From an uncultured Caulobacterales bacterium (lineage in GTDB: Bacteria > Pseudomonadota > Alphaproteobacteria > Caulobacterales > Caulobacteraceae), in NCBI GenBank assembly GCA_903837135.1, contig CAILTK010000035.1, positions 1 through 64,000 of the forward strand: a stretch of 64,000 bases of DNA. Direction: 5' to 3'. Shown here piece by piece: positions 8,423 through 19,636 of this stretch (positions are counted from its first letter, which is position 1; each line of letters starts with the position of its first letter). The notes under the pieces were generated by a model that saw only the letters and a program-made list of their open reading frames with translations, had not been told where the DNA came from and did not search any database. Made by a program: the position numbers and the translations under genes.

Positions 8423-8982
8423 CGCGAATTTCCTATGTCAAATATGAATATGGGAGACGCGAAACCCGATCCGCGGGGCCTGCCTAAGACTTTTAAGTTA
8501 ATTCGCTTGTAATCGGGCGCTAAGGGTGAATCCGTATTTTGTGTGTTCCGGTGAATACACCCACGGTGTAATCGAATATATCTCGGAATAGATGATTATG
8601 GGTTGGTTAGTTTTACCAAGGATGCCATCGATCCAAGCTGTGATTACATATCTGGCGCCGGGTGTATTGGCGAAACGAGGGTGCGCCTTGTGCGTGGACC
8701 TGAAATCTCGCGGTCTCACCGCCTCGATCGGTCGTCTCCCGTCCGACCTCCGAGGCCAAGAGCGGACCTCCCGCGTGATGGTGAGGGCCCGTGGCGGGTC
8801 ACGCTCGAGATCTTCGCCTGAAGCGGCGCAGTCCCGACCCTCGCCGGCCGCCTCGGGGCGCGGCGGCGCAAGTTTCGGGCGGACCGACCGGGCTGCGGCC
8901 TGTAAGGCGGGCGGATGATTTGGTAAGCCGGGCGACGGCGCGGAAGCGCCGCCGGCGCGGCGCCGGCGACGGGGGCGATCGC
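8423..8982. other. Intergenic region with a palindrome
   Basis: No convincing gene was found in these 560 bases between the chemoreceptor and the decarboxylase. The left 200 bases are AT-richer than their surroundings and probably hold promoters. TACACC-CAC-GGTGTA (8556-8570) is an inverted repeat with 6-base arms and may be an operator. Open frames here (for example from 8592) lack family features and good ribosome binding sites. Confidence 0.4.
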
Positions 8983-10428
8983 GTGCAGGGCAGGCAGAGC
9001 GGCGGGCTGGAGGTGCTGGCGCAGGCGGCCGCCGCGGCCGAGGCGTATCGGCGGGAGGTGATGGCCGAGGCGCGGACCCACACCGCGTCCTACGCCGACA
9101 TGCTCGCAGCCTTCGCCGGGCCGACGCCGGAGACGGGCGGGAGCGGCGGCGACATCATCGCCGAGCTGGTGCGCAAGGCGACGCCGGGGATCCGCGCCTC
9201 GACCGGGCCGCGCTTCTTCGGCTGGGTGATCGGCGGATCGCACCCGACCGGCGTGGCCGCCGACTGGCTGACCGCGGCCTGGGGCCAGAACGCCGGCAAT
9301 CTGATCGCCGCGCCGGCGTCCTCCGCCGTGGAGGCGGTGGCGTGCGGCTGGCTTCTGGACCTGCTCGGCCTGCCCTCCACAGCATCGGTGGGCCTGGTCA
9401 CCGGCGCGACGGTAGCGAACTTCGTCTGCCTGGCCGCGGCGCGCGGCGAGGTGCTGCGGCGCGCCGGCTGGGATGTCGAGGCCGACGGCCTGTTCGGCGC
9501 GCCGCCGGTGACGGTGCTGATCGGCGCCGACGCCCACGCCACGGTCTATTCGGCGCTGAAATACCTCGGCCTCGGAGCCCGGCGTGTGCGCACGGTGGCC
9601 ACCGACGCCCTGGGCCGCATGCGGCCGGACGATTTCGACCGCGCGCTCGCGCAGGTCGAAGGGCCGGCGATCGCCATCGCCCAGGCGGGACAGATCAACA
9701 CCGGCGCCAGCGATCCGTTCGAGGCGATCGCGCCGTCGGCCCGCGACAAGGGCGTCTGGCTGCATGTGGACGGCGCTTTCGGCCTGTGGGCCCAGGCCTG
9801 CCCGACGCGCGCCCATCTGACCCGCGGGGTGGCGCTGGCCGACTCCTGGGCCACCGACGGGCACAAATGGCTGCAGACGCCTTACGACTGCGGCTACGCC
9901 ATCGTCCGCGACGCCGAGGCCCACCGGCGGGCGATGGCGATCTCCGCCAGCTATCTGCCGCCGCCCGAAGGCAGCGAGCGGGACCCGTCCGCCTACGTGC
10001 CCGAGCTTTCGCGCCGGGCGCGGGGTTTCGCCACCTGGGCGATGATCCGCCAGCTCGGCCGGTCGGGCGTCGCCGACATGGTCGAGCGCTGCTGCGCCCT
10101 GGCCGCCGAGATGGCCGGGCGGATCGCCGCAGAGCCGGGCGCCCGGCTGGTCTGTCCGGTGGAGCTCAACCAGTTCATGATCCGCTTTCGCGGCGAAGCC
10201 GGGGCCGGGGCGGGCGACGACCTGACCCTGGAGACGGTCCGCCGGGTGCAGCAGGACGGCGTCGCCTTCATGGGGCCGGCGCAGTGGCGCGGGGAATGGG
10301 TGATGCGGGTGTCGGTGACGTCGGCGGCCACGACGGCGACGGACGCCAGACTCAGCGCCGAGGCGGTCGTCGACGCCTGGCGGGCGGTGCGGGCGTCCCC
10401 GGGCGAAGCGACGGAGCCGGCGGCGTGA
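8983..10428 (+). CDS. Pyridoxal-phosphate-dependent decarboxylase (group II)
   Basis: A 481-residue PLP enzyme of the aromatic-amino-acid/glutamate decarboxylase superfamily. The Schiff-base lysine lies in TDGHKWLQTPYDCG (about Lys295), the PLP-binding Asp in HVDGAFG (about Asp263), and the ring-stacking His in GADAHATV (about His185). The GTG at 8983 is chosen because the sequence before it reads as low-complexity Arg/Ala/Gly with no family match; an ATG at 9061 is an alternative. It overlaps the next gene by GTGA, so the downstream lipoprotein and permease are probably translated with it. A decarboxylase beside an amino-acid permease recalls substrate-product exchange systems. The substrate cannot be told. 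Confidence 0.85.
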   Translation: MQGRQSGGLEVLAQAAAAAEAYRREVMAEARTHTASYADMLAAFAGPTPETGGSGGDIIAELVRKATPGIRASTGPRFFGWVIGGSHPTGVAADWLTAAWGQNAGNLIAAPASSAVEAVACGWLLDLLGLPSTASVGLVTGATVANFVCLAAARGEVLRRAGWDVEADGLFGAPPVTVLIGADAHATVYSALKYLGLGARRVRTVATDALGRMRPDDFDRALAQVEGPAIAIAQAGQINTGASDPFEAIAPSARDKGVWLHVDGAFGLWAQACPTRAHLTRGVALADSWATDGHKWLQTPYDCGYAIVRDAEAHRRAMAISASYLPPPEGSERDPSAYVPELSRRARGFATWAMIRQLGRSGVADMVERCCALAAEMAGRIAAEPGARLVCPVELNQFMIRFRGEAGAGAGDDLTLETVRRVQQDGVAFMGPAQWRGEWVMRVSVTSAATTATDARLSAEAVVDAWRAVRASPGEATEPAA

Positions 10429-10601
10429 GATTCGAGATCATCGCCCGCGCGCGGGCGGCGGGCCTGGCCGGCCTGGGCGCGGTCACCCTCGCCGCCTGCA
10501 GCACGACGACGCCCCTGCCGCCGGCGCACGCGGACGAGGCGCTGCAGGACCACAGCTGCGGAGCTCCCGCCGCGGCCCGCCCGGCGGGTCCGGCGTCGTG
10601 A
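10425..10601 (+). CDS. Small putative lipoprotein between decarboxylase and permease
   Basis: A 58-residue product that starts at a GTG overlapping the decarboxylase stop (GTGA) and ends with a TGA overlapping the permease GTG start. The N-terminus has basic residues (RFEIIARAR), a hydrophobic segment and a lipobox L-A-A-C near residue 24, after which only about 34 residues remain, rich in Ala and Pro with one further Cys. Coupling on both sides argues that the frame is translated. The role is unknown; it might anchor or tune the permease. No family is recognised. Confidence 0.6.
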   Translation: MRFEIIARARAAGLAGLGAVTLAACSTTTPLPPAHADEALQDHSCGAPAAARPAGPAS

Positions 10602-11974
10602 CCGATCAGGGCCTGCCCGGCGCCGGCGCGCCGAGGCGTCACCTGGGCGTGGCGCACGCCACCGTCCTGGCGCTCGGCATGATCATGACCACCGACACGC
10701 TGAAGACCGCGCCGACCGTGGCGCTCAACGTCGGCGCCTGGCATTTCTTCGGCCTGTGGGCGGCGGGCGGCGTGCTGTCGATGGTCGGCGCGCTCTGCTA
10801 TGTGGAGATGGCCACACGCTTCCCGGACCCCGGCGGCGACTACAGCTTCCTGCGCAAGGCCTATGGCCCTTGGGTGGGTCTGCTGTTCGCCTGGTCGCGG
10901 TTCTCGATCATGCACACCGGCTGGATCGCGCTGATGGCCTTCATGTTCGCCGACTACGCCGGGACCGTGCTGCCGCTGGGCCCGGTCGGCCGCTGCCTGT
11001 TCGCCATCGCCACCGTGGCGGCGATGATGGGGGTCAACCTGCTGCACGTGCGGCGCGGCTTCCTGATGCAGGCGGGGCTGGTCGGCCTGGTCGCGCTGGG
11101 ATTCGCCGCCGTGGTGGCCGCGGCGCTGACGCTGGCGATCCTCGGCGGCCTGCCCGCCGCCGCCGCGCCGGCGCGAACGGCCGCGCCGCCGCTCGGCAGG
11201 ATCTCGGTGGCGTTGATCTACATCTTCCTGGCCTACGGCGGCTGGAGCGACGCGGCCACCCTGTCGGCCGAGGTGCGCAGCGATCGGCGCGGCATGCTGG
11301 TCGCCCTGATGGGCAGCATCCTCATACTGATGACGATCTATCTGGCGCTCAACGGCGCGATGATGATCGGCCTCGGCCAGGCGGGGCTCGCGCACAGCAC
11401 AGCGCCCGCCGCGGAGCTGATGGGCCGGGCGTTCGGCGGCGCCGGCAAGGGCCTGATCGTGCTGGTGGTGGGCGTGTCGGCGGTGGCCAGCATCAACTCC
11501 ACCCTGATCGTCGGCGCCCGCACCAGCTACGCCGCCGCGCGCGACACGCCGGCGCTGAGCCGGTTCGGGCGCTGGGACGACGCGCGCGGCGTGCCGGCGC
11601 GGGCGGTGCTGGCGGAAGGCGGGGTCGCCATCCTGCTGGTGATCGCCGGCAGCTTCGCGTCCAGCGGCTTCAACGCCATGGTCGACTATATGACCCCGGT
11701 CTACTGGTTCTTCATGGGGCTCAGCATGGGGGCGCTGATGATCCTGCGCCGCCGGTTTCCCCAGGCGGCGTCCGACCGGCGCTCCTGGGCGCGCACGCCG
11801 CTCTACCCCCTGTTCCCGGTCGGCTTCATGCTCATCGCCGTCTACATGTTCGCCGCGTCGCTGCTCGACCTCGGCGTCGGCGCGCTCTACGGGGCCGGCG
11901 TGATGGCCGTGGGCGGCGTCGCCGCCGCCGTCCTGGTGCGCCGACCGGCGGCCGGCGCGCGGGTTCGGGGCTAG
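10598..11974 (+). CDS. APC-family amino-acid permease
   Basis: A 458-residue inner-membrane transporter with about twelve hydrophobic segments. The first helices carry the APC pattern (LGVAHATVLALGMIMTTDTL, then WHFFGLWAAGGVLSMVGALCYVEMATRFPDPGGDYSFL), with the glycine-rich unwound part of helix 1 and the acidic E-M-A-T-R-F-P segment typical of the family. The start is a GTG overlapping the preceding TGA. Given the linked PLP decarboxylase it may import the amino acid or exchange it for the amine; this is inference. YbaK follows eight bases later. Confidence 0.87.
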   Translation: MTDQGLPGAGAPRRHLGVAHATVLALGMIMTTDTLKTAPTVALNVGAWHFFGLWAAGGVLSMVGALCYVEMATRFPDPGGDYSFLRKAYGPWVGLLFAWSRFSIMHTGWIALMAFMFADYAGTVLPLGPVGRCLFAIATVAAMMGVNLLHVRRGFLMQAGLVGLVALGFAAVVAAALTLAILGGLPAAAAPARTAAPPLGRISVALIYIFLAYGGWSDAATLSAEVRSDRRGMLVALMGSILILMTIYLALNGAMMIGLGQAGLAHSTAPAAELMGRAFGGAGKGLIVLVVGVSAVASINSTLIVGARTSYAAARDTPALSRFGRWDDARGVPARAVLAEGGVAILLVIAGSFASSGFNAMVDYMTPVYWFFMGLSMGALMILRRRFPQAASDRRSWARTPLYPLFPVGFMLIAVYMFAASLLDLGVGALYGAGVMAVGGVAAAVLVRRPAAGARVRG

Positions 11975-11982
11975 ACCGCGGC

Positions 11983-12456
11983 GTGGCGCGCTCCACCCCC
12001 GCGACCATCCTCCTGACGGCGCGGGGCGCGGCGTTCGACCTGCACAGCTATGCCTATGAGCCCGGGGCGGACCGGATCGGGCTGCAGGCGGCCGAGGCGC
12101 TCGGCGCGCCGCCGCGCTGCGTGCTGAAGACCCTGGTGGTCAAGATCGACGGCAGGCCGGCGTGCGTGCTGCTGGCCTCCGACCGCGAGGCCAGCCTGAA
12201 GAAGGTGGCGGCGGCGTTCGGCGGCAAGGCGGCGGCGATGGCGCCGCCGGCCGAGGCCGAGCGGCTGACGGGCTACAAGGTGGGCGGGATCAGCCCGTTC
12301 GGGCAGAGGCGCGCGCTCCCCACCGCGATCGACGCTGCGGCGTTGGCCGAGGCCCTGGTGTTCGTCAACGGCGGCCAGCGCGGACTTCAGCTGCGGTTGA
12401 GCCCGGCCGACCTCGTCCGCGTGGCCGAAGCGATGGTGGCGGACCTTGCGGCCTGA
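11983..12456 (+). CDS. ybaK: Cys-tRNA(Pro)/Cys-tRNA(Cys) deacylase YbaK
   Basis: A 157-residue trans-editing enzyme that hydrolyses cysteine wrongly attached to tRNA(Pro). It matches Escherichia coli YbaK over its whole length, with the conserved KTL around the catalytic lysine (VLKTLVVKIDG), the LKKVAAAFG segment, TGYKVGGISPFGQ and NGGQRGLQL. The GTG at 11983 gives the family-typical length; no ATG fits. It lies eight bases after the permease stop and is probably part of the same transcript, though its job is general protein quality control. Confidence 0.9.
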   Translation: MARSTPATILLTARGAAFDLHSYAYEPGADRIGLQAAEALGAPPRCVLKTLVVKIDGRPACVLLASDREASLKKVAAAFGGKAAAMAPPAEAERLTGYKVGGISPFGQRRALPTAIDAAALAEALVFVNGGQRGLQLRLSPADLVRVAEAMVADLAA

Positions 12457-12459
12457 CCC

Positions 12460-12684
12460 TCAGTGGTGGCGGACGACGGTGAAGCGGCGACGGGCGAGCT
12501 CGTCGTGCAGGCGATAGAGCCGGGCCCGCGACCCCTTGGGCGCGCGGGCGATCTGCTGCAGGACCCAGTCGATGGCGCGGGGACCGTGGAGATCCTCCAG
12601 GTGATCCGCCTCGTGGGCGAGCGCCCACCGCGCGCGCGATTGCGGATCGAGCAGGGGCAGGACACGCTTCAGACCGTCGAGCAT
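12460..12684 (-). CDS. Small hypothetical protein
   Basis: A 74-residue, mostly helical, charged protein (MLDGLKRVLPLLDPQSRARW at the start, ending TVVRHH). It converges with ybaK, with three bases between the stops. No ribosome binding site is obvious before the ATG. The amphipathic pattern and lack of low-complexity runs suggest a real gene, but no family is recognised and the frame could be spurious. Confidence 0.42.
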   Translation of the reverse strand: MLDGLKRVLPLLDPQSRARWALAHEADHLEDLHGPRAIDWVLQQIARAPKGSRARLYRLHDELARRRFTVVRHH

Positions 12685-12790
12685 GCCGATAGTCTGTATG
12701 CGCCGTGGTTAATGTGGATTTACCGGCGGACGAACCCTACGTCATCGCTGCGCAAAGGTGGTGGACGCCCGCGCGTCAATGTGATGACGA

Positions 12791-12808
12791 TGCGGCCGCA
12801 GGGCCGCA
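12791..12808. promoter_or_regulatory. Short strong inverted repeat
   Basis: TGCGGCC-GCAG-GGCCGCA has exact 7-base arms. It lies about 33 bases before the ATG at 12841 and about 105 bases upstream of the divergent small gene. It could be an operator or a leader hairpin. No T-run follows, so it is not a typical terminator. Confidence 0.3.
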
Positions 12809-12840
12809 AAATCGCCCCAACCGCAAGTTTGATCCCGCGT

Positions 12841-13182
12841 ATGACCTCACCCAGTGAACTCCTTGAACTTCAGGGCGCTTCGGGCGCCCGCTACCGGTTC
12901 AGACGGGTCAAGGACCCGGCCGCCCTGCCCGCCGAGGGGGGCAATTTCGTCTACGTCAGACATCTGGACGAGGGCGCCCAGCTGATCGCCTCGGGCGCCG
13001 CCGAATCGCTGCATCAGGCGAAGACCTTCTGGTCCAAGGCGGTGGAGCGCCACGGCGCCGATTCGATCTACGTGCGGCTGAACATCGCCAGCAAGCAGCG
13101 CCTGTTCGAGCACGGCGACATCGCCGAAGCCCACCCGACGCCGATGCATCTCGACGGCGAGGCCTCCTCGCGCATCGCGTGA
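12841..13182 (+). CDS. Small conserved-looking hypothetical protein
   Basis: A 113-residue protein with no signal peptide or membrane segment. It begins MTSPSELLELQGASGARYRF and includes GGNFVYVRHLDEGAQLIASG and a helix with Q-A-K-T-F-W-S-K-A-V-E-R-H-G, then ends in an acidic, polar tail. The mixed beta/alpha pattern and ordinary codon use support a real gene. No good ribosome binding site is visible. No family is recognised. Confidence 0.62.
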   Translation: MTSPSELLELQGASGARYRFRRVKDPAALPAEGGNFVYVRHLDEGAQLIASGAAESLHQAKTFWSKAVERHGADSIYVRLNIASKQRLFEHGDIAEAHPTPMHLDGEASSRIA

Positions 13183-13242
13183 GGTCGGCGCGGTGGCGCC
13201 CTTCCGTTCCCACTTAGGGGGAACGCCAAGCGACAGCGCCGC

Positions 13243-14016
13243 CTACGCGTTCCGCGCGGTCAGGCCGCCGTCGACCGGAATGACGGCGCCGGTGACGTAG
13301 GCGGCGCCGGGCGCGCACAGGGCGGCGACCATGTGGGCGATCTCCTCGGGCCGGCCGTAACGGCCGAGGGCGGTGCGGCGGCGGGCGAACACCGCCTTGT
13401 CCTCTGCCGGGATGGCGCGCGTCATGTCGGTGTCGATCGGCCCAGGGCAGATGCAGTTGACGGTTATTCCGGCCCGTCCGAGCTCGACGGCCATGGCGCG
13501 GGTCAGGCCGATCACGCCCGATTTGGCGGCGCAGTAGGGCGAGTCGTTGGCCGTCGCCCCGAGCCCTTCGGTCGAGGCGATGTTGACGATGCGCGGACAG
13601 CCCGATTGCTTCAGGAACGGCAGGGCGGCGCGGACCACCCGCTGGTGGGCCTTCAGATCGATGGTCAGAATCCGCTCCCACACGTCCTCGTAGTCCGGCG
13701 ACGACAGGGGGACGAAACCGGCGACGCCCGCGTTGTTGACGACGAGGTCGAGGCCGCCGCAGGCTGCGGCGATCTCGGCGACGCCGTCCGCGATCTCGCC
13801 CGCCCGGCTGACGTCGAGCTTGCGGGCGAGGGCCGCGCCGCCCTCGGCTTCAATCAGCGCCGCCGTACGCTCGGCCCGGTCGAGGCCGACGTCGGTGACG
13901 GCGACCCGGGCCCCCTGTCGCGCGAGCGTCAGGGCGGTCGCCAGTCCCATGCCGCTTCCCGCCCCGGTGACGAGGGCGATCAGGCCGTCCAGCGGACGGG
14001 AAGGGGACGGCGTCAT
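13243..14016 (-). CDS. SDR family oxidoreductase (FabG-like)
   Basis: A 257-residue classical short-chain dehydrogenase. It shows the nucleotide motif TGAGSGMG (about residues 17-24), NNAG (about 93-96), the catalytic Ser in VNIASTEG, the catalytic Y-x-x-x-K in SPYCAAKSG and the C-terminal V-T-G-A-V-I-P-V-D-G-G. Asp at the end of strand 2 (VTDVGLDRAE) favours NAD. The start follows GGAGG. It stands between unrelated genes, so its substrate (a secondary alcohol or a 3-oxoacyl compound) is not known. Confidence 0.92.
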   Translation of the reverse strand: MTPSPSRPLDGLIALVTGAGSGMGLATALTLARQGARVAVTDVGLDRAERTAALIEAEGGAALARKLDVSRAGEIADGVAEIAAACGGLDLVVNNAGVAGFVPLSSPDYEDVWERILTIDLKAHQRVVRAALPFLKQSGCPRIVNIASTEGLGATANDSPYCAAKSGVIGLTRAMAVELGRAGITVNCICPGPIDTDMTRAIPAEDKAVFARRRTALGRYGRPEEIAHMVAALCAPGAAYVTGAVIPVDGGLTARNA

Positions 14017-14107
14017 CAGGGCCTCCGGACGGGGTCATGGGTCGGTCGGGGACAGGACGGAGCGGCCCACGCCTTATGCGAAACCGGCAGCGCTCGTCGG
14101 AGCGGGC

Positions 14108-17908
<3,801 letters not shown>

Positions 17909-18033
17909 CTGATCCCCCACAGTCGGTCCCCAACCGGAAGAGTAGACATGGGACTGCATAAGATCGCGTTAAGCGGGCGTCGGGCGCTGAGCTCAGGTAT
18001 GCGGCGTTCGCCTGAAGACGCGACGCCGGCGGG

Positions 18034-18309
18034 TCACAGATATTTGGTCAGCGCCTTGAGTTCGTCGAGCGAGTCCTGGGCGGACGGCCCGCCGTCTTCG
18101 GCCGCATCGCCCAGGCAGTGATCGATATGGTCGTGGATCAGCGCCTTCTTGGCGGCCTTCAGCGCGCGTTCCACGGCATGGAGCTGCTGGGCCAGGTCGA
18201 GGCAGGGGCGGCCGGACTCCATCATGGCGATGACGTTGCGCAGATGGCCTTCGGCGCGCTTCAGGCGCTTGACGATGTCGGGGTGGGTCTGGTGCGAAGC
18301 CTGGCTCAT
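18034..18309 (-). CDS. CsoR/RcnR-family metal-sensing repressor (DmeR-like)
   Basis: A 91-residue all-helical repressor divergent from the RND efflux genes. The family core HPDIVKRLKRAEGHLR is present. Cys36, His61 and Cys65 fall exactly at the CsoR copper-site positions, and a second His at 64 gives H-D-H-I-D-H-C. The combination with an N-terminal His pair (SHQTHP) is close to rhizobial DmeR proteins that answer to nickel or cobalt. I favour a divalent metal because the pump it faces has divalent-type residues, but copper is possible. When metal-free it should bind the G-tract sites just upstream of its own start. Confidence 0.88.
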   Translation of the reverse strand: MSQASHQTHPDIVKRLKRAEGHLRNVIAMMESGRPCLDLAQQLHAVERALKAAKKALIHDHIDHCLGDAAEDGGPSAQDSLDELKALTKYL

Positions 18310-18320
18310 GCGTTTGACTT

Positions 18321-18370
18321 ATCCACGGGGGGAGGATAGGTCAAATCCCGCTAATCCTCCCGGGGGGGAT
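18321..18370. promoter_or_regulatory. Two G-tract operators for the metal sensor
   Basis: Two similar sites lie between the divergent sensor and efflux genes. The first is ATCC-AC-GGGGGG-A-GGAT (18321-18337). The second is ATCC-TCCCGGGGGG-GAT (18354-18370). Both combine a run of six or seven G with inverted ATCC/GGAT flanks, as in published RcnR and DmeR operators, where a G-tract is flanked by inverted repeats. Their centres are about 33 bases apart, near three helical turns, which would allow two tetramers on one face. Confidence 0.65.
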
Positions 18371-18511
18371 GGCCGCGGCGCCCACGCCGACCGCTTGCGC
18401 GGGGCTGTGGCCGCCGACGGGGGGCCGTCGGCGCAGTGTCACGGATCGAACATACAAGGCGATCGCGCCGCCGCCGCGGCTGCGCCGGACGTCCAAGTCG
18501 GAGAGGCCATT

Positions 18512-19636
18512 ATGCGACCGACCGGTCCCCTGAGTGTCGGCGTCCTGCTTTGCAGTCTTGGCCTCCTGTTGGGCGCTTGCCAGCGCCCGAGCGCAGAAGC
18601 GCCCGCGGCGCAGATGTTCATCAGCGATCATGGCCTGTTGACGGTGCCGGCCGGGTCTCCGCTTCGCGCCCACCTGCAGATCCAGGCTGTCGGCGCCGCC
18701 GACGGCGCCTCGGTGCTGGCCGTCCCGGCGATGGTGGAGGCCGACCCGGCCCGGGTGGCCAACATCCTTGCGCCGGCGGCGGGGCGGATCGTCGCCCTCA
18801 AGGTCACGCTGGGGCAGCACGTCCTCCAGGGGCAGGCCCTGGCGGTGCTCGCCTCGGGCGATGTCGCCCAGGCGGCCGCCGACGCGGTCAAGGCGCGGGA
18901 CACCCTCGCGCTGACTCGCAAGGCGCTGGACCGCGCTCGCGGCGTGGAGGCGGCGGGAGGCTCGGCCGCCAAGGATCTCGAGGCCGCGGAGAGCGCCTAC
19001 ACCCAGGCCGTCGCCGAAGACGCCCGGGCCCGGGCGCGGCTTCGGGCGCTGGCCGGGACGTCGACCGGGTCGGGCCCGGGCGCGGCGGACCTCGTCCTGC
19101 GCGCGCCGCAGACCGGCGTGGTGACGACCCTGGCCATCGCCCCGGGCGCGGTCGTCGGCGACCCGAGCACGGTGCTGATGACGATCACCAATACCGACCG
19201 GGTGTTCGTCACGGCCAACGTCGCGGAAGGCGATATCGGCAAGGCGCCGTTGGGGGCTTTGGCCGACATCGCCCTGAGCGCCGATCCGGAGCGGATCCTG
19301 CGGGGACGGGTCAGCGAGCGCGACGCGGTGGTTCAGCCGGATACGCGCCGGCAGAGGGTCCGCATCGCCCTGGCGAACCCCGGCGGCCGGCTCATGCCGG
19401 GCATGTACGCCACGGTGCGCATCGCCGCGCCGTCGGCCGGCGGGATCGACGTGCCGCAATCCGCCCTGCTGATGAACAACGATTCCATCAGCGTGCTGGT
19501 GGAGTTGCGACCGTGGGTGTTCCAGCGCCGGGCCGTGCGGCTCGGCGACGAGACGGACACGGCGGCGCGCGTGCTCGGCGGCCTGCGGACGGGCGACCGG
19601 GTGGTGACCCGCGGCGGTGTCCTGCTCAATGATTAA
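18512..19636 (+). CDS. RND efflux periplasmic adaptor lipoprotein
   Basis: A 374-residue membrane-fusion protein that links the inner-membrane pump to the outer-membrane channel. It has a lipoprotein signal with lipobox LLLGAC near residue 21, a split lipoyl domain (ILAPAAGRIVALKVTLGQHV and LRAPQTGVVTTLAIAPGAVV), a helical hairpin rich in Ala and charged residues (about 130-185) and a beta-barrel region with R-I-L-R-G-R-V-S. The start follows GGAGAGG. Its last eight bases overlap the pump gene. It has no His-rich metal-binding N-terminus. Confidence 0.9.
   Translation: MRPTGPLSVGVLLCSLGLLLGACQRPSAEAPAAQMFISDHGLLTVPAGSPLRAHLQIQAVGAADGASVLAVPAMVEADPARVANILAPAAGRIVALKVTLGQHVLQGQALAVLASGDVAQAAADAVKARDTLALTRKALDRARGVEAAGGSAAKDLEAAESAYTQAVAEDARARARLRALAGTSTGSGPGAADLVLRAPQTGVVTTLAIAPGAVVGDPSTVLMTITNTDRVFVTANVAEGDIGKAPLGALADIALSADPERILRGRVSERDAVVQPDTRRQRVRIALANPGGRLMPGMYATVRIAAPSAGGIDVPQSALLMNNDSISVLVELRPWVFQRRAVRLGDETDTAARVLGGLRTGDRVVTRGGVLLND

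Noticed and set aside
8592-8918. Plus-strand open frame of 108 codons before the decarboxylase.
   Set aside because: No ribosome binding site, composition turns to Arg/Ser/Gly low complexity, and no family features; treated as non-coding.
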